Notes under the pieces: generated by a model
What the model was told of the DNA's origin: nothing
Seen by the model: the letters and a program-made list of their open reading frames with translations, nothing else
Databases searched by the model: none
Shown here: positions 16,663-24,582 of the stretch, one piece after another
Numbering within the stretch: the first letter of the stretch is position 1
How the letters are laid out: each line of letters begins with the position of its first letter
DNA from: an uncultured Sterolibacteriaceae bacterium
GTDB lineage: Bacteria; Pseudomonadota; Gammaproteobacteria; Burkholderiales; Rhodocyclaceae
Length of the DNA stretch: 64,000 nt
Assembly: GCA_937888595.1 (NCBI GenBank)
Contig: CALARK010000020.1
Coordinates: 310,001 to 374,000 of the forward strand
Direction: 5' to 3'
Translations under genes and position numbers: made by a program

Positions 16663-18405
16663 ATGCACACCGAAACCTTCATCCCCGGCAAGGACGCCGC
16701 GCTCGAAACCTCCATCGCCACCCTGCAGCACCGCCTCGCGCAACTCGGCTTCCACATCGAGGAACGTTCGTGGCTCAATCCCGTGGACGGCGTCTGGTCG
16801 GTGCATATCCGGGACAAGGACTGCCCGCAGATGTTCACCAACGGCAAGGGCGCGACGCAGCTGGCCTGTCGCGCCAGCGCGCTGGGCGAATTCTTCGAGC
16901 GCCTGTCGACACGCTACTTCTGGAACCATCATTACCTCGGCACCGACATCGCTGACCGCGACTACGTGCATGACCCGCGCGAGCGCTGGTTCCCCGTGCC
17001 GCAAGACACACAGGGTGGCAACTGGCCGGACGGGCTGCTGACGCCCGAACTGCGCGCCTTCTACGATCCGGACGGCGAAATCGGGGCCGCGGCGCTGGTC
17101 GACTTCAATTCGGGCAGCGCCGAGCGCGGTATCTGCGCCCTGCCCTACGTGCGCCAGCGCGACGGCGCGACGATCTGGTTCCCGGTCAACATCATCGGCA
17201 ACCTGTACGTGAGCAACGGCATGTCCGCCGGCAACACGCCCGCCGAGGCACGCACGCAGGCGCTGTCCGAGATCTTCGAACGCCACGTCAAGTTCCGCGT
17301 CATCGCCGAAGGGCTGTGCCTGCCGGAAGTGCCGGAGGCCGTCATCGCCCGCTATCCGCGCATCGCCGCCGGCATCGCCGGGCTGCGCGCGGCCGGCTTC
17401 GGCATCCTCGTGCGCGACGCCTCGCTCGGCGGCGAGTACCCGGTGATGAACGTCACCCTGCTCAACCCGCGCGACCAGGGCTGCTACGCGAGCTTCGGTG
17501 CCCATCCGCGCTTCGAGGTCGCGCTCGAACGCGCCCTCACCGAGTTGCTGCAGGGCCGGGCGCTCGACGCGCTCGACGGCTTCCCCCCGCCCGGCTTCGA
17601 CCTCGACGAGGTGGCCAGCGCCCCCAACCTCGAAATCCACTTCGTCGATTCGAGCGGCATCCTGCACTGGAACTTCCTCGGCGACACACCGGACTTCCCC
17701 TTCCACGACTGGGACTTCAGCACGCCGGACACCGCCACCGACCACGACTGCGCCTGGCTCATCGAGCGCATCCACGCGCTCGGCCACGAGGTGCACATCG
17801 CCGACTTCGACCGCCTCGGCGTCTATGCCTGCCGTATCCTCGTGCCGGGCATGTCGGAGATCTATCCGGTCGAAGATCTGGCCTGGGAAAACAACAGCGT
17901 CGGCAACGCCCTGCGCGAACCGATCCTCAACCTGCCGGACCTCGACGACGACGCCTGCGGCGACCTGCTCGACGCGCTCAACGACAGCGGCGTCGATGAC
18001 CAGAAACTGGTGCGCGCACTGGTCGGCCTGGTCGCCGATCCCGGCACGCTGTGGGAAGACCTGCGCGTCGGCGAACTCAAGACGCTGCTGGCACTGGCCT
18101 GCGGCGACCAGGAAGCGACCACCGAGGGCCTCGACTGGATCGCCCACTTCGCGCAGATCAACCCGGAACGCGGCCGCATCTATCGCTGCATCGACGCCTT
18201 GCGGCGGCTCGACGAAATCGAACGGGGCGACGCCTCCCGCGACGCGCTGGAACTGCTGCACGGGGCCGCCACCGTCGCCGCGGCCGAAGCGCTGCTCGAA
18301 GGCAGCCAGCGCTTCTTCGGCATCGCGGCGCCCGGCCTGCCGCTGCAGGGCTGCGGCGCCCATCAACGCCTGCTCGCCGCCTACGAGAAGCAACGCATCG
18401 GCTAG
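16663..18405 (+). CDS. ycaO: YcaO, ribosomal protein S12 methylthiolation accessory-type protein
   Basis: 580 aa, close to the E. coli protein of the same name. YcaO-domain proteins use ATP to activate backbone amides; this non-biosynthetic clade is linked to RimO-dependent methylthiolation of S12. The YcaO domain (about 60-400) has NGKGAT, SALGEFFERLS, and a later EARTQALSEIFERHVK, with the C-terminal helical domain (about 420-575) of this subgroup. No peptide-precursor gene lies nearby, which argues against a RiPP role. TATAAT at 16608-16613 is a likely -10 box, and AGGA precedes the ATG. Confidence 0.92.
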   Translation: MHTETFIPGKDAALETSIATLQHRLAQLGFHIEERSWLNPVDGVWSVHIRDKDCPQMFTNGKGATQLACRASALGEFFERLSTRYFWNHHYLGTDIADRDYVHDPRERWFPVPQDTQGGNWPDGLLTPELRAFYDPDGEIGAAALVDFNSGSAERGICALPYVRQRDGATIWFPVNIIGNLYVSNGMSAGNTPAEARTQALSEIFERHVKFRVIAEGLCLPEVPEAVIARYPRIAAGIAGLRAAGFGILVRDASLGGEYPVMNVTLLNPRDQGCYASFGAHPRFEVALERALTELLQGRALDALDGFPPPGFDLDEVASAPNLEIHFVDSSGILHWNFLGDTPDFPFHDWDFSTPDTATDHDCAWLIERIHALGHEVHIADFDRLGVYACRILVPGMSEIYPVEDLAWENNSVGNALREPILNLPDLDDDACGDLLDALNDSGVDDQKLVRALVGLVADPGTLWEDLRVGELKTLLALACGDQEATTEGLDWIAHFAQINPERGRIYRCIDALRRLDEIERGDASRDALELLHGAATVAAAEALLEGSQRFFGIAAPGLPLQGCGAHQRLLAAYEKQRIG

Positions 18406-18422
18406 CCGGCGAACCCCCGTCA

Positions 18423-18467
18423 TTGACATTCCCCGACGGAGAGCGTTATTCTCCGTAGAACATAACG
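18423..18467 (+). promoter_or_regulatory. modE promoter with overlapping ModE-type box
   Basis: TTGACA (18423-18428), 17-base spacer, TTATTC (18446-18451). An inverted repeat CGTTAT (18444-18449) and ATAACG (18462-18467) overlaps the -10 box. Its half-sites match those of ModE boxes, but its 12-base spacing differs from the usual form. Autorepression by ModE is inferred. Confidence 0.6.
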
Positions 18468-18482
18468 CAAAGCACTGCCTTC

Positions 18483-18836
18483 ATGACGAACCCACCCCGG
18501 CCGCGCCTGCGCATCCTGCTCGGAGCAGATATCGCCATCGGCCCGGGCAAGGCCGACCTGCTCGACGCCATCGCGCGCAGCGGATCGATCTCCGCTGCCG
18601 CACGCGAAATGGGCATGTCGTACCGGCGTGCCTGGGTGCTTGTCGACACGATGAACCGCTGTTTCCGCGAGCCTCTCGTCGTCACCGCCAAAGGCGGTAG
18701 CAGTGGCGGCGGCGCCCAGGTCACCGAATTCGGCCTGGACATCCTCTCCCGCTACCGCGCCATGGAACTGACTGCCGCCGCGGCCGTTGCCGGCGAAATG
18801 CGCGACTTCACCCGGCTGCTCGCCCCCCCCGCCTGA
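18483..18836 (+). CDS. modE: ModE-like molybdate-responsive regulator, DNA-binding domain only
   Basis: 117 aa. It is a winged helix of the LysR/ModE N-terminal type: LLDAIARSGSISAAAREMGMSYRRAW, then PLVVTAKGGSSGGGAQVTEFG. The molybdate-binding Mop domains of full-length ModE are absent, so this is the short form; a separate Mop protein or ModC's own domain may sense molybdate. It precedes modABC, and ModE-like boxes lie in front of it and of modA. Confidence 0.88.
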   Translation: MTNPPRPRLRILLGADIAIGPGKADLLDAIARSGSISAAAREMGMSYRRAWVLVDTMNRCFREPLVVTAKGGSSGGGAQVTEFGLDILSRYRAMELTAAAAVAGEMRDFTRLLAPPA

Positions 18837-18873
18837 TCACCACGCTCCCATGCCACCGACCTCTTTCGCATTT

Positions 18874-18897
18874 CGTTATATACGTTCATATATATCG
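18874..18897 (+). promoter_or_regulatory. ModE box upstream of modA
   Basis: CGTTATATA (18874-18882), six bases, then TATATATCG (18889-18897). It differs from the classic ModE operator by one base in the right arm. It sits 33 bases before the modA ATG, where a bound repressor would block transcription of modABC when molybdate is plentiful. Confidence 0.85.
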
Positions 18898-18929
18898 CAT
18901 TCATTTACCGTCAGTTCCGGAGACCACGC

Positions 18930-19676
18930 ATGAAAACCTTCCATCCACTGCTGCTTTGCCTGGCTGCCCTCGCCTTGCCCGCACACGCCGGCGAAGTCGC
19001 CGTCGCCGTCGCGGCCAACTTCACCGCCCCCATGAAGATAATCGCCGCCGAATTCGAGCGCGATACGGGCCACAAGGCCCTGCCCTCGTTCGGCTCGACC
19101 GGCAAGTTCTATGCGCAGATCAGGAACGGCGCCCCCTTCGATGTTTTACTCGCCGCCGACGACAAGACGCCGGCACGCCTCGACAGCGAAGGAGCGACGG
19201 TCGCCGGCAGCCGCTTCACCTACGCGATCGGCCGTCTGGTGCTCTGGTCTCCTGATGAAAAGACAGTGGACGACAAAGGCGAGGTGCTGAAGCAGGGCAG
19301 CTTCGCGAACATCGCCCTCGCCAATCCGAAGCTGGCCCCCTACGGCACGGCCGCCCTCGAAACGCTCACCGCCCTCAAGCTGGCCGACGCGCTGCAACCG
19401 AAGTTCGTCATGGGCGAGAACATCGGCCAGACCCATCAGTTCGTCGCCAGCGGCAACGCCCCGCTGGGCTTCGTGGCGCTCTCGCAGGTGATGAAGGAAG
19501 GCAAACTCGCCGGCGGCTCGGCCTGGATCGTCCCGCCCGACCTCTACGCGCCGATCCGGCAGGACGCCGTGATCCTCGCGCGCGGCCGCGATAATCCCGC
19601 CGCCACGGCACTGGTGCAGTACCTGCGCAGCGACAAGGCCCGCATCGTCATCCGCAGCTTCGGCTACGATCTATAG
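18930..19676 (+). CDS. modA: Molybdate ABC transporter substrate-binding protein
   Basis: 248 aa with a signal peptide ending AHA-G (about residue 20). It binds molybdate/tungstate in the periplasm. The mature start AVAVAANFTAPMK, then GSTGKFYAQI and the late GENIGQTHQFVASGNAPLGFVALSQV region are typical of ModA. It is the first gene of modABC; the stop directly abuts the modB ATG. Confidence 0.95.
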   Translation: MKTFHPLLLCLAALALPAHAGEVAVAVAANFTAPMKIIAAEFERDTGHKALPSFGSTGKFYAQIRNGAPFDVLLAADDKTPARLDSEGATVAGSRFTYAIGRLVLWSPDEKTVDDKGEVLKQGSFANIALANPKLAPYGTAALETLTALKLADALQPKFVMGENIGQTHQFVASGNAPLGFVALSQVMKEGKLAGGSAWIVPPDLYAPIRQDAVILARGRDNPAATALVQYLRSDKARIVIRSFGYDL

Positions 19677-20348
19677 ATGTCCGCTGCCGACCTCGCCGCC
19701 CTCTGGCTCACCGTCAAGCTCGCCACCGTCACGACCTGCGTGCTGCTGCTGATCGGCACGCCGCTCGCGTGGTGGCTGGCGCGCACCCGCTCGTGGTGGA
19801 AAGGGCCGGTCGGCGCGGTCGTCGCCCTGCCCATCGTCCTGCCGCCGACAGTGATCGGCTTCTACCTGCTGGTCGCGATGGGCCCGCACGGCCCGGTCGG
19901 GCAATTCACGCAGTGGGCCGGCCTCGGCCTGCTGCCCTTCAGCTTCGCCGGGCTGGTCGTCGCCTCGGTGATCTATTCGCTGCCCTTCGTGGTCCAGCCG
20001 CTGCAGAACGCCTTCGAGGCCGTCGGCGAACGCCCGCTCGAAGCGGCCGCCACGCTGGGCGCCTCGCCGCTCGACGCCTTCTTCAGCGTCGCGGTGCCGC
20101 TGGCGAAACCGGGCTTTCTCACCGCCTCCATCCTCGGCTTCGCCCACACGGTGGGCGAATTCGGCGTGGTGCTGATGATCGGCGGCAACATCCCCGACAA
20201 GACGCGCGTCGTTTCGGTGCAGATCTACGACCATGTCGAGGCGCTCGAATACGCGCAGGCCCATGGGCTGTCCGCCACGATGCTGGCCTTCGCCTTCCTC
20301 GTGCTGCTAGCGCTCTACACACTGAACCCGACGGGGCGGCGCAAATGA
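19677..20348 (+). CDS. modB: Molybdate ABC transporter permease
   Basis: 223 aa, five or so membrane helices. The EAA loop (EAAATLGASPLDAFFSVAVPLAKPG) that contacts ModC is near residues 120-145, and the conserved HTVGEFGVVLMIGG follows. The start abuts modA and the stop overlaps the modC ATG (ATGA). Confidence 0.95.
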   Translation: MSAADLAALWLTVKLATVTTCVLLLIGTPLAWWLARTRSWWKGPVGAVVALPIVLPPTVIGFYLLVAMGPHGPVGQFTQWAGLGLLPFSFAGLVVASVIYSLPFVVQPLQNAFEAVGERPLEAAATLGASPLDAFFSVAVPLAKPGFLTASILGFAHTVGEFGVVLMIGGNIPDKTRVVSVQIYDHVEALEYAQAHGLSATMLAFAFLVLLALYTLNPTGRRK

Positions 20349-21457
20349 CCATCGCCGTCCGCTTCCGGCTCGAACGTCCCGACTTCACCCTGGACGTCGA
20401 CCTCGCACTGCCTGCACGCGGCGTCACCGCGCTGTTCGGGCCATCCGGCTCGGGCAAGACGACCCTGCTGCGCTGCATCGCCGGGCTCGAACGCGCGCCG
20501 GCCGGCCGACTGCAGTTCACCGGCGAAACCTGGCAGGACGCAGGCACCTTCCTGCCGACGCACCAGCGGCCGATCGGCTACGTATTTCAGGAAGCTAGCC
20601 TGTTTCCCCACCTCTCGGTACGCGGCAATCTCGAATACGGCCTGCGCCGCGCCAGACACCGGATCCCGCGCCGTCCCGCCGGCGCCGACTTTTCCGGGAT
20701 CAATCACGGCATCGCCCCCATCGCCGACCTGCTCGGCATCGCCAGCCTGCTCGACCGCAGGCCCGACACGCTCTCGGGCGGCGAACGCCAGCGCGTCGCC
20801 ATCGCCCGCGCCCTGCTCGCACGGCCGCGCCTGCTGTTGCTGGACGAACCGCTGGCGGCGCTCGACCTCGCGCGCAAGAACGAGATCCTGCCCTACCTCG
20901 AACGCCTGCACGACGAACTGGAAATCCCCGTCCTCTACGTCAGCCACGCCCCCGACGAAGTCGCCCGGCTCGCCGACCACCTCGTCGTCATGGACCGCGG
21001 CCGCGCCGTGGCGCAGGGCCCGCTCGGCGAAACGCTCGCCCGTACCGATCTGCCGATCCACCTCGGCGAAGACGCCGGCGTGGTGCTGGACGGCACGGTC
21101 GCCGAACGCGACGAACGCTGGCACCTCGCGCGTATCGCCCTGCCCGGCGACGATAGTCATTCCCTGTGGGTGCGCGACGGCGGCCACGAAGTCGGCCGTC
21201 CGGTGCGCGTGCGCATCCTAGCCCGCGACGTCAGCCTCGCCCGCGACCGGCACGAAGGCACCAGCATCCTGAACATCCTGCCCGTCCGGGTGGCGGAACT
21301 GGCCGACGACAGCCACCCGGCACAAACCCTCGTTCGTCTTCAGGCGGGATGCTCGCCCCTGCTCGCGCGCATCACCCACCGCTCGGCGCACGCACTGGCA
21401 CTGTCGCCCGGACGAGAACTCTGGGCGCAGATCAAGGCCGTGGCGCTGATCGGTTGA
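20345..21457 (+). CDS. modC: Molybdate ABC transporter ATP-binding protein
   Basis: 370 aa. It powers ModAB. Walker A GPSGSGKTTLL is near residue 32, the signature LSGGERQR near 143, Walker B LLLLDEPLAALD near 163 and the H-loop in VSHAPDE. The C-terminal TOBE/Mop region (about 290-366) would bind molybdate. An R24 repeat lies in frame between the Q-loop region and the signature (RRPAGADF, about 109-116), where homologues usually have a short charged linker. The protein should still work if that loop tolerates the insert. Confidence 0.95.
   Translation: MTIAVRFRLERPDFTLDVDLALPARGVTALFGPSGSGKTTLLRCIAGLERAPAGRLQFTGETWQDAGTFLPTHQRPIGYVFQEASLFPHLSVRGNLEYGLRRARHRIPRRPAGADFSGINHGIAPIADLLGIASLLDRRPDTLSGGERQRVAIARALLARPRLLLLDEPLAALDLARKNEILPYLERLHDELEIPVLYVSHAPDEVARLADHLVVMDRGRAVAQGPLGETLARTDLPIHLGEDAGVVLDGTVAERDERWHLARIALPGDDSHSLWVRDGGHEVGRPVRVRILARDVSLARDRHEGTSILNILPVRVAELADDSHPAQTLVRLQAGCSPLLARITHRSAHALALSPGRELWAQIKAVALIG
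20670..20693 (-). repeat. R24 repeat copy inside modC (exact consensus)
   Basis: All 24 positions match the consensus, in antisense orientation to modC. It is read in frame as RRPAGADF and adds residues between the Q-loop and the ABC signature. Confidence 0.9.
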
Positions 21458-21493
21458 ACGTAAACGGATGCAATGCCGCCCCGCGGCGGCAGA

Positions 21494-21718
21494 TCAATGA
21501 TGCCGGAGCAGGACGCGTCGGCGCGGCATCAGCCGCAGGCTGAGTTCCCGCATCACGAAGGGCAGCGTGGCCGCCACCGCCCACCCGAGCACGACGGCTA
21601 GCGCCGGCGCGGAATCGAAAGCCACCCAGATGAAGGTGCAGGCCGCAAAGATGACGACCACGGCGAGCACGCCTGATATCAGGACGGAACTCTCACGGAT
21701 TCGGTTCATGTGATTCAC
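21494..21718 (-). CDS. Small two-helix membrane protein, unknown function
   Basis: 74 aa starting at GTG 21718, which has an AGGAG ribosome site six bases upstream; the in-frame ATG at 21709 would be too far from it. Two hydrophobic helices (about residues 12-33 and 39-55) with a basic tail (RLMPRRRVLLRHH). Convergent with modC, 36 bases between stops. An FNR-like site lies about 90 bases upstream. Confidence 0.55.
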   Translation of the reverse strand: MNHMNRIRESSVLISGVLAVVVIFAACTFIWVAFDSAPALAVVLGWAVAATLPFVMRELSLRLMPRRRVLLRHH

Positions 21719-21808
21719 GGCAGTCTCCTCTTGACAACTCCGGACCATGTCGTGCCATGCTCCGGACCCCCATACCATGAATATACGGCACAACTACACT
21801 AAAAGTAA

Positions 21809-21822
21809 TAGATCTAGATCAA
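21809..21822 (-). promoter_or_regulatory. FNR/Anr-like half-conserved box
   Basis: On the minus strand it reads TTGAT-CTAG-ATCTA, nine of ten conserved positions of the FNR box. It lies in an AT-rich spacer upstream of the minus-strand membrane protein. Weak evidence on its own. Confidence 0.3.
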
Positions 21823-21856
21823 TATTTTTTACCCCCCTATTTCGGGGTATCGACCA

Positions 21857-22657
21857 TCACCGGACTTCAGCGAGCAGGGCCAGGCGGATTTTCTGCGCCA
21901 GGATTCCTGCCCATTCGTGGATCACGAACCCGTTGGCATAGGCGGCAGATGCGCTCGGAAGGTAGTCGAAAACGTCCTCGGGGCGGAAGGATTCGACGCC
22001 CGGCGAGTGATCGACGAGATGGCCGGTGGGGGCGGGAATCACCTCGAGGCCCTGCGCCGCGAATTCGCCGACGGATCGTCGCATGTGTGCCGCATGGGTC
22101 ACCAGAACGACGCGGCGGATGCCGGCTCGCTTCAACAGCGCGGCGGAAAACCGCGCGTTGTCGGCGGTATCGAGCGACGCGTCCTCGACCCATCGCGGCG
22201 CGATACCGAAGTCTTCCCGCAGGCTTTGCGCCATTGCCGGTGCTTCGGCGACCACGCCCAGAGGGGCGCCCCCACTGACGAGCACGGGCAGGCGGCTGTC
22301 GCGCGCCAGCTTCGCGCCATAACGCAAGCGTTCCAGCGCCAGACGATTCGGCGCCGGGGCACCGCCGTACTCGAGCGCAAGGCGACGAATGCCCGCACCG
22401 AGAATCACGATCGCCTCGCCCCGGGCAAGCTCCCGTTCCTCAAGCACAGGGATGTCCTCGAGCGGCCGGGCCAGCAGGTCGAGCGTCACCGGCGTGCTCG
22501 TCAGCCAGAGTATCGCGAGGCCGAACCAGGCGAGGCTGCGAGCCAGCCTGGGCCTGCGCTTCGCCAGCAACAGTCCGGCGGCGATGCAGGCCAATGGCAT
22601 GAGGGGCGGCAGCGCCAGCGCCGAGAGAAGCTTCTTGATGAACAGGGAAAGTGGCAT
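21857..22657 (-). CDS. YdcF/ElyC-like DUF218 membrane protein
   Basis: 266 aa. Two N-terminal membrane helices (about 5-27 and 36-56) precede a DUF218 domain: EAIVILGAGI, an SGG-containing LPVLVSGGAP, DTADNARF and RRVVLVTHAAHMRR. ElyC-type proteins affect envelope and polysaccharide carrier-lipid metabolism. Lying beside the exopolysaccharide genes, it may act on undecaprenyl-linked intermediates, but this is inference. The ATG at 22657 was chosen because the helix follows directly. Confidence 0.85.
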   Translation of the reverse strand: MPLSLFIKKLLSALALPPLMPLACIAAGLLLAKRRPRLARSLAWFGLAILWLTSTPVTLDLLARPLEDIPVLEERELARGEAIVILGAGIRRLALEYGGAPAPNRLALERLRYGAKLARDSRLPVLVSGGAPLGVVAEAPAMAQSLREDFGIAPRWVEDASLDTADNARFSAALLKRAGIRRVVLVTHAAHMRRSVGEFAAQGLEVIPAPTGHLVDHSPGVESFRPEDVFDYLPSASAAYANGFVIHEWAGILAQKIRLALLAEVR

Positions 22658-22780
22658 GGCGAGTCCGCCGTTATCCGTCAAGTGATGGATTATTCCAGCA
22701 TCGGGGGCAATTTTCCCGGCCATCCGGCAGCATCAATCTGATATCCTTTTCGCCCTCTGTTGATCTGATCGGCATACAAG

Positions 22781-23494
22781 ATGTTCGCGGTCCAATGCAC
22801 CTTCTGCCAGCACGAAAACGTGCCGGGCGCCCGTTTTTGCGCCGAATGCGGCTCGCCGCTGCATTTGCGCGTCTGCCCCAACTCGAAGTGCGGCAAGGTC
22901 AGCGACGTCAACGCGAAGCAGTGCGAGCACTGCGGTACCTTCTTTCCCGAAATACCGCTGGCCGACGGCAGCGCCCCGGCCAGGGAAGCGCCGGCCGCCG
23001 CGAAGACGCAGCCGGCCGCCGAGAAAAAACAGGGCGTCTCCGCCCTGCCGCTGATCATCGTCGCCGTCGTCGCCGGCGGCCTGCCGCTGTTGTGGTTCAA
23101 CCGCTCCCACCTCCCCGCGCCCAAGAACTGGCAGCCCGATCCGGTCGGTTCGGCAGCCACGCCGGCGCAACCCGCACCCTTCCCCGTCCCTCCGCCGGCC
23201 TCCCAACCCGCACCCGCTGCCGCCCTGCCGCCGCTGCAGGTTGCGCCGCCCGTGGAACCGGACCTCGACAAAGCCGCGACCGACAAGGCCGCTGCGGAAA
23301 AGGCCGCGCAGGAAGCTGAAGCACAAGCGAAAGCCGAGCGCGAGAAAGCCGCGAAAGCCAAGGCCGCCCGCGAAGCGAAGGCCCTCAAGGCTAAAGAGGC
23401 CAGGGAAGCCGCTGCGGCTGCCGAAGCCCAGCGGCCCTGTACCGAAGCCATCGCCGCCGTCGGACTGTGCGACCCGAAGCAGATCAAGAAGTGA
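22781..23494 (+). CDS. Zinc-ribbon membrane protein with Ala/Lys/Glu-rich coiled segment
   Basis: 237 aa. Two zinc ribbons at the N-terminus (CTFC...CAEC, residues 6-23, and CPNSKC...CEHC, about 32-51). A membrane helix follows (about 87-106), then a Pro/Ala-rich stretch and a TolA-like Ala/Lys/Glu-rich helix (about 165-217). The last 25 residues hold a PCTEAIAAVGLC motif. Topology suggests ribbons inside and the helix in the periplasm. It overlaps the next gene (GTGA), whose product ends with a similar Cys pair, so they probably act together. Function unknown. Confidence 0.75.
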   Translation: MFAVQCTFCQHENVPGARFCAECGSPLHLRVCPNSKCGKVSDVNAKQCEHCGTFFPEIPLADGSAPAREAPAAAKTQPAAEKKQGVSALPLIIVAVVAGGLPLLWFNRSHLPAPKNWQPDPVGSAATPAQPAPFPVPPPASQPAPAAALPPLQVAPPVEPDLDKAATDKAAAEKAAQEAEAQAKAEREKAAKAKAAREAKALKAKEAREAAAAAEAQRPCTEAIAAVGLCDPKQIKK

Positions 23495-24531
23495 CGCAGC
23501 CCTTCCCTCTGCTGAACAGCCTGTTGCGCATCCTCCTGCTCGCCTGCGCGCTGCAGTCCGGCTTCGCCCTCGCCGCCGATCGCGTCCGGATTTACGCCAC
23601 CGCAGCGCAGCAAGACATGGTGCGCGACATCGCCCGGCACGTCGCCCGCGATGCCGACATCGAACTCGTTCCCCGCAGCGTCGCCGGCACGCCCGAAGCC
23701 CTGCTGCGCCTGCACGACACCGGCGCCCTGCAACTCGCCCTGCTGCAGGCCGATGCCGCACCCGCCTACATCGGCGCCACCCTGCGCGGCAACCCCGATG
23801 CCACGCGCATGATCGAGCCCGTGCGCGCGATCGCCCCGCTCCACCTCGAGGAAATCCACTTCCTGGTGCGCAGCGACTCGCCGATGAATCACCTGCACGA
23901 TCTCGCCGGTGCACGCATCAACCTCGGCCCGCTGCACAGCGGCACCGCCCTCACCGGCACGAGCCTCTACCGGCTGATGTTCGGCGCCGCGCTGCCCGAC
24001 ACGCAGGCCAGCTTCCTCCCGGAAGACGAAGCCCTCGTCAAGCTGATCACCGAAGGCAGCATCGACGCCGTCGCCATCGTCGCCCCGCGCCCGGCCCGCC
24101 TGCTCGCCAACATGAAGCCGGAAGCGCGCAACTTCGTGAAGCTGTTGCGCTTCGACCCGACCCACGCGACCGCAGCCACTCTGCTCGGCCTCTACGCCCC
24201 GGTCACCGCCACGGCTGCCGACTATCCAAACCTGCTGGAAGCCGACCAGCCCGCGCTGGCCGTGCGCGTCTTCCTCGGCGCCAGCGGCCACGGCGAGAAG
24301 CGCGACGCCCTGCTTGCCCGCTTCGCCGCCGCCTGGTGCCGCAATTTCCCCCGCCTCAAGGCCGACGGCCCGGCGCAGTGGTCCGCCCTCGAACTCGTCG
24401 CCCGGCCCGAATTGCAGGGCTGGGCCACCTCGCGCATCGCCGCCCGCGAGATCGCCGCCTGCATGGAAGGCGTAGCACCGCTCAAGGAACCCTGCACGCA
24501 GGAAGATCGCCTGCTGGGGCTGTGCAACTGA
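23491..24531 (+). CDS. TAXI-type (NMT1-like) periplasmic binding protein
   Basis: About 346 aa from GTG at 23491, which overlaps the upstream stop; a second GTG at 23467 is less likely. Signal peptide to LAADR (about residue 31). The fold is that of TRAP-associated extracytoplasmic receptors: RIYATAAQQDMVRDIA, then LHLEEIHFLVRSDSPM and GTSLYRLMFG. No TRAP permease is present. The C-terminus ends in PCTQEDRLLGLC, echoing the Cys motif of the zinc-ribbon partner. Ligand unknown; a sensing or envelope role is as likely as transport. Confidence 0.72.
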   Translation: MTQPFPLLNSLLRILLLACALQSGFALAADRVRIYATAAQQDMVRDIARHVARDADIELVPRSVAGTPEALLRLHDTGALQLALLQADAAPAYIGATLRGNPDATRMIEPVRAIAPLHLEEIHFLVRSDSPMNHLHDLAGARINLGPLHSGTALTGTSLYRLMFGAALPDTQASFLPEDEALVKLITEGSIDAVAIVAPRPARLLANMKPEARNFVKLLRFDPTHATAATLLGLYAPVTATAADYPNLLEADQPALAVRVFLGASGHGEKRDALLARFAAAWCRNFPRLKADGPAQWSALELVARPELQGWATSRIAAREIAACMEGVAPLKEPCTQEDRLLGLCN

Positions 24532-24540
24532 CACGCCGGT

Positions 24541-24564
24541 AAAAGTCGGCGCCGGCAGGACGGC
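24541..24564 (+). repeat. R24 repeat copy after the TAXI-type gene
   Basis: One mismatch to consensus; starts 10 bases after the stop, same direction as the gene. Confidence 0.88.
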
Positions 24565-24582
24565 GCCCGAACATCCGTACGT

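Noticed and set aside
16663..18405. YcaO as part of a peptide natural-product cluster
   Set aside because: No precursor peptide, dehydrogenase or exporter is nearby, and the C-terminal domain fits the ribosomal-protein S12 type.
21821..21850. Hairpin ACCCCCC...GGGGT as terminator of the ElyC-like gene
   Set aside because: The T-run lies on the wrong side for either neighbouring gene.
22690..24534. A 614-codon open frame on the minus strand opposite the zinc-ribbon and TAXI genes
   Set aside because: Low-complexity Ala/Gly/Arg content and no start signal; antisense shadow.
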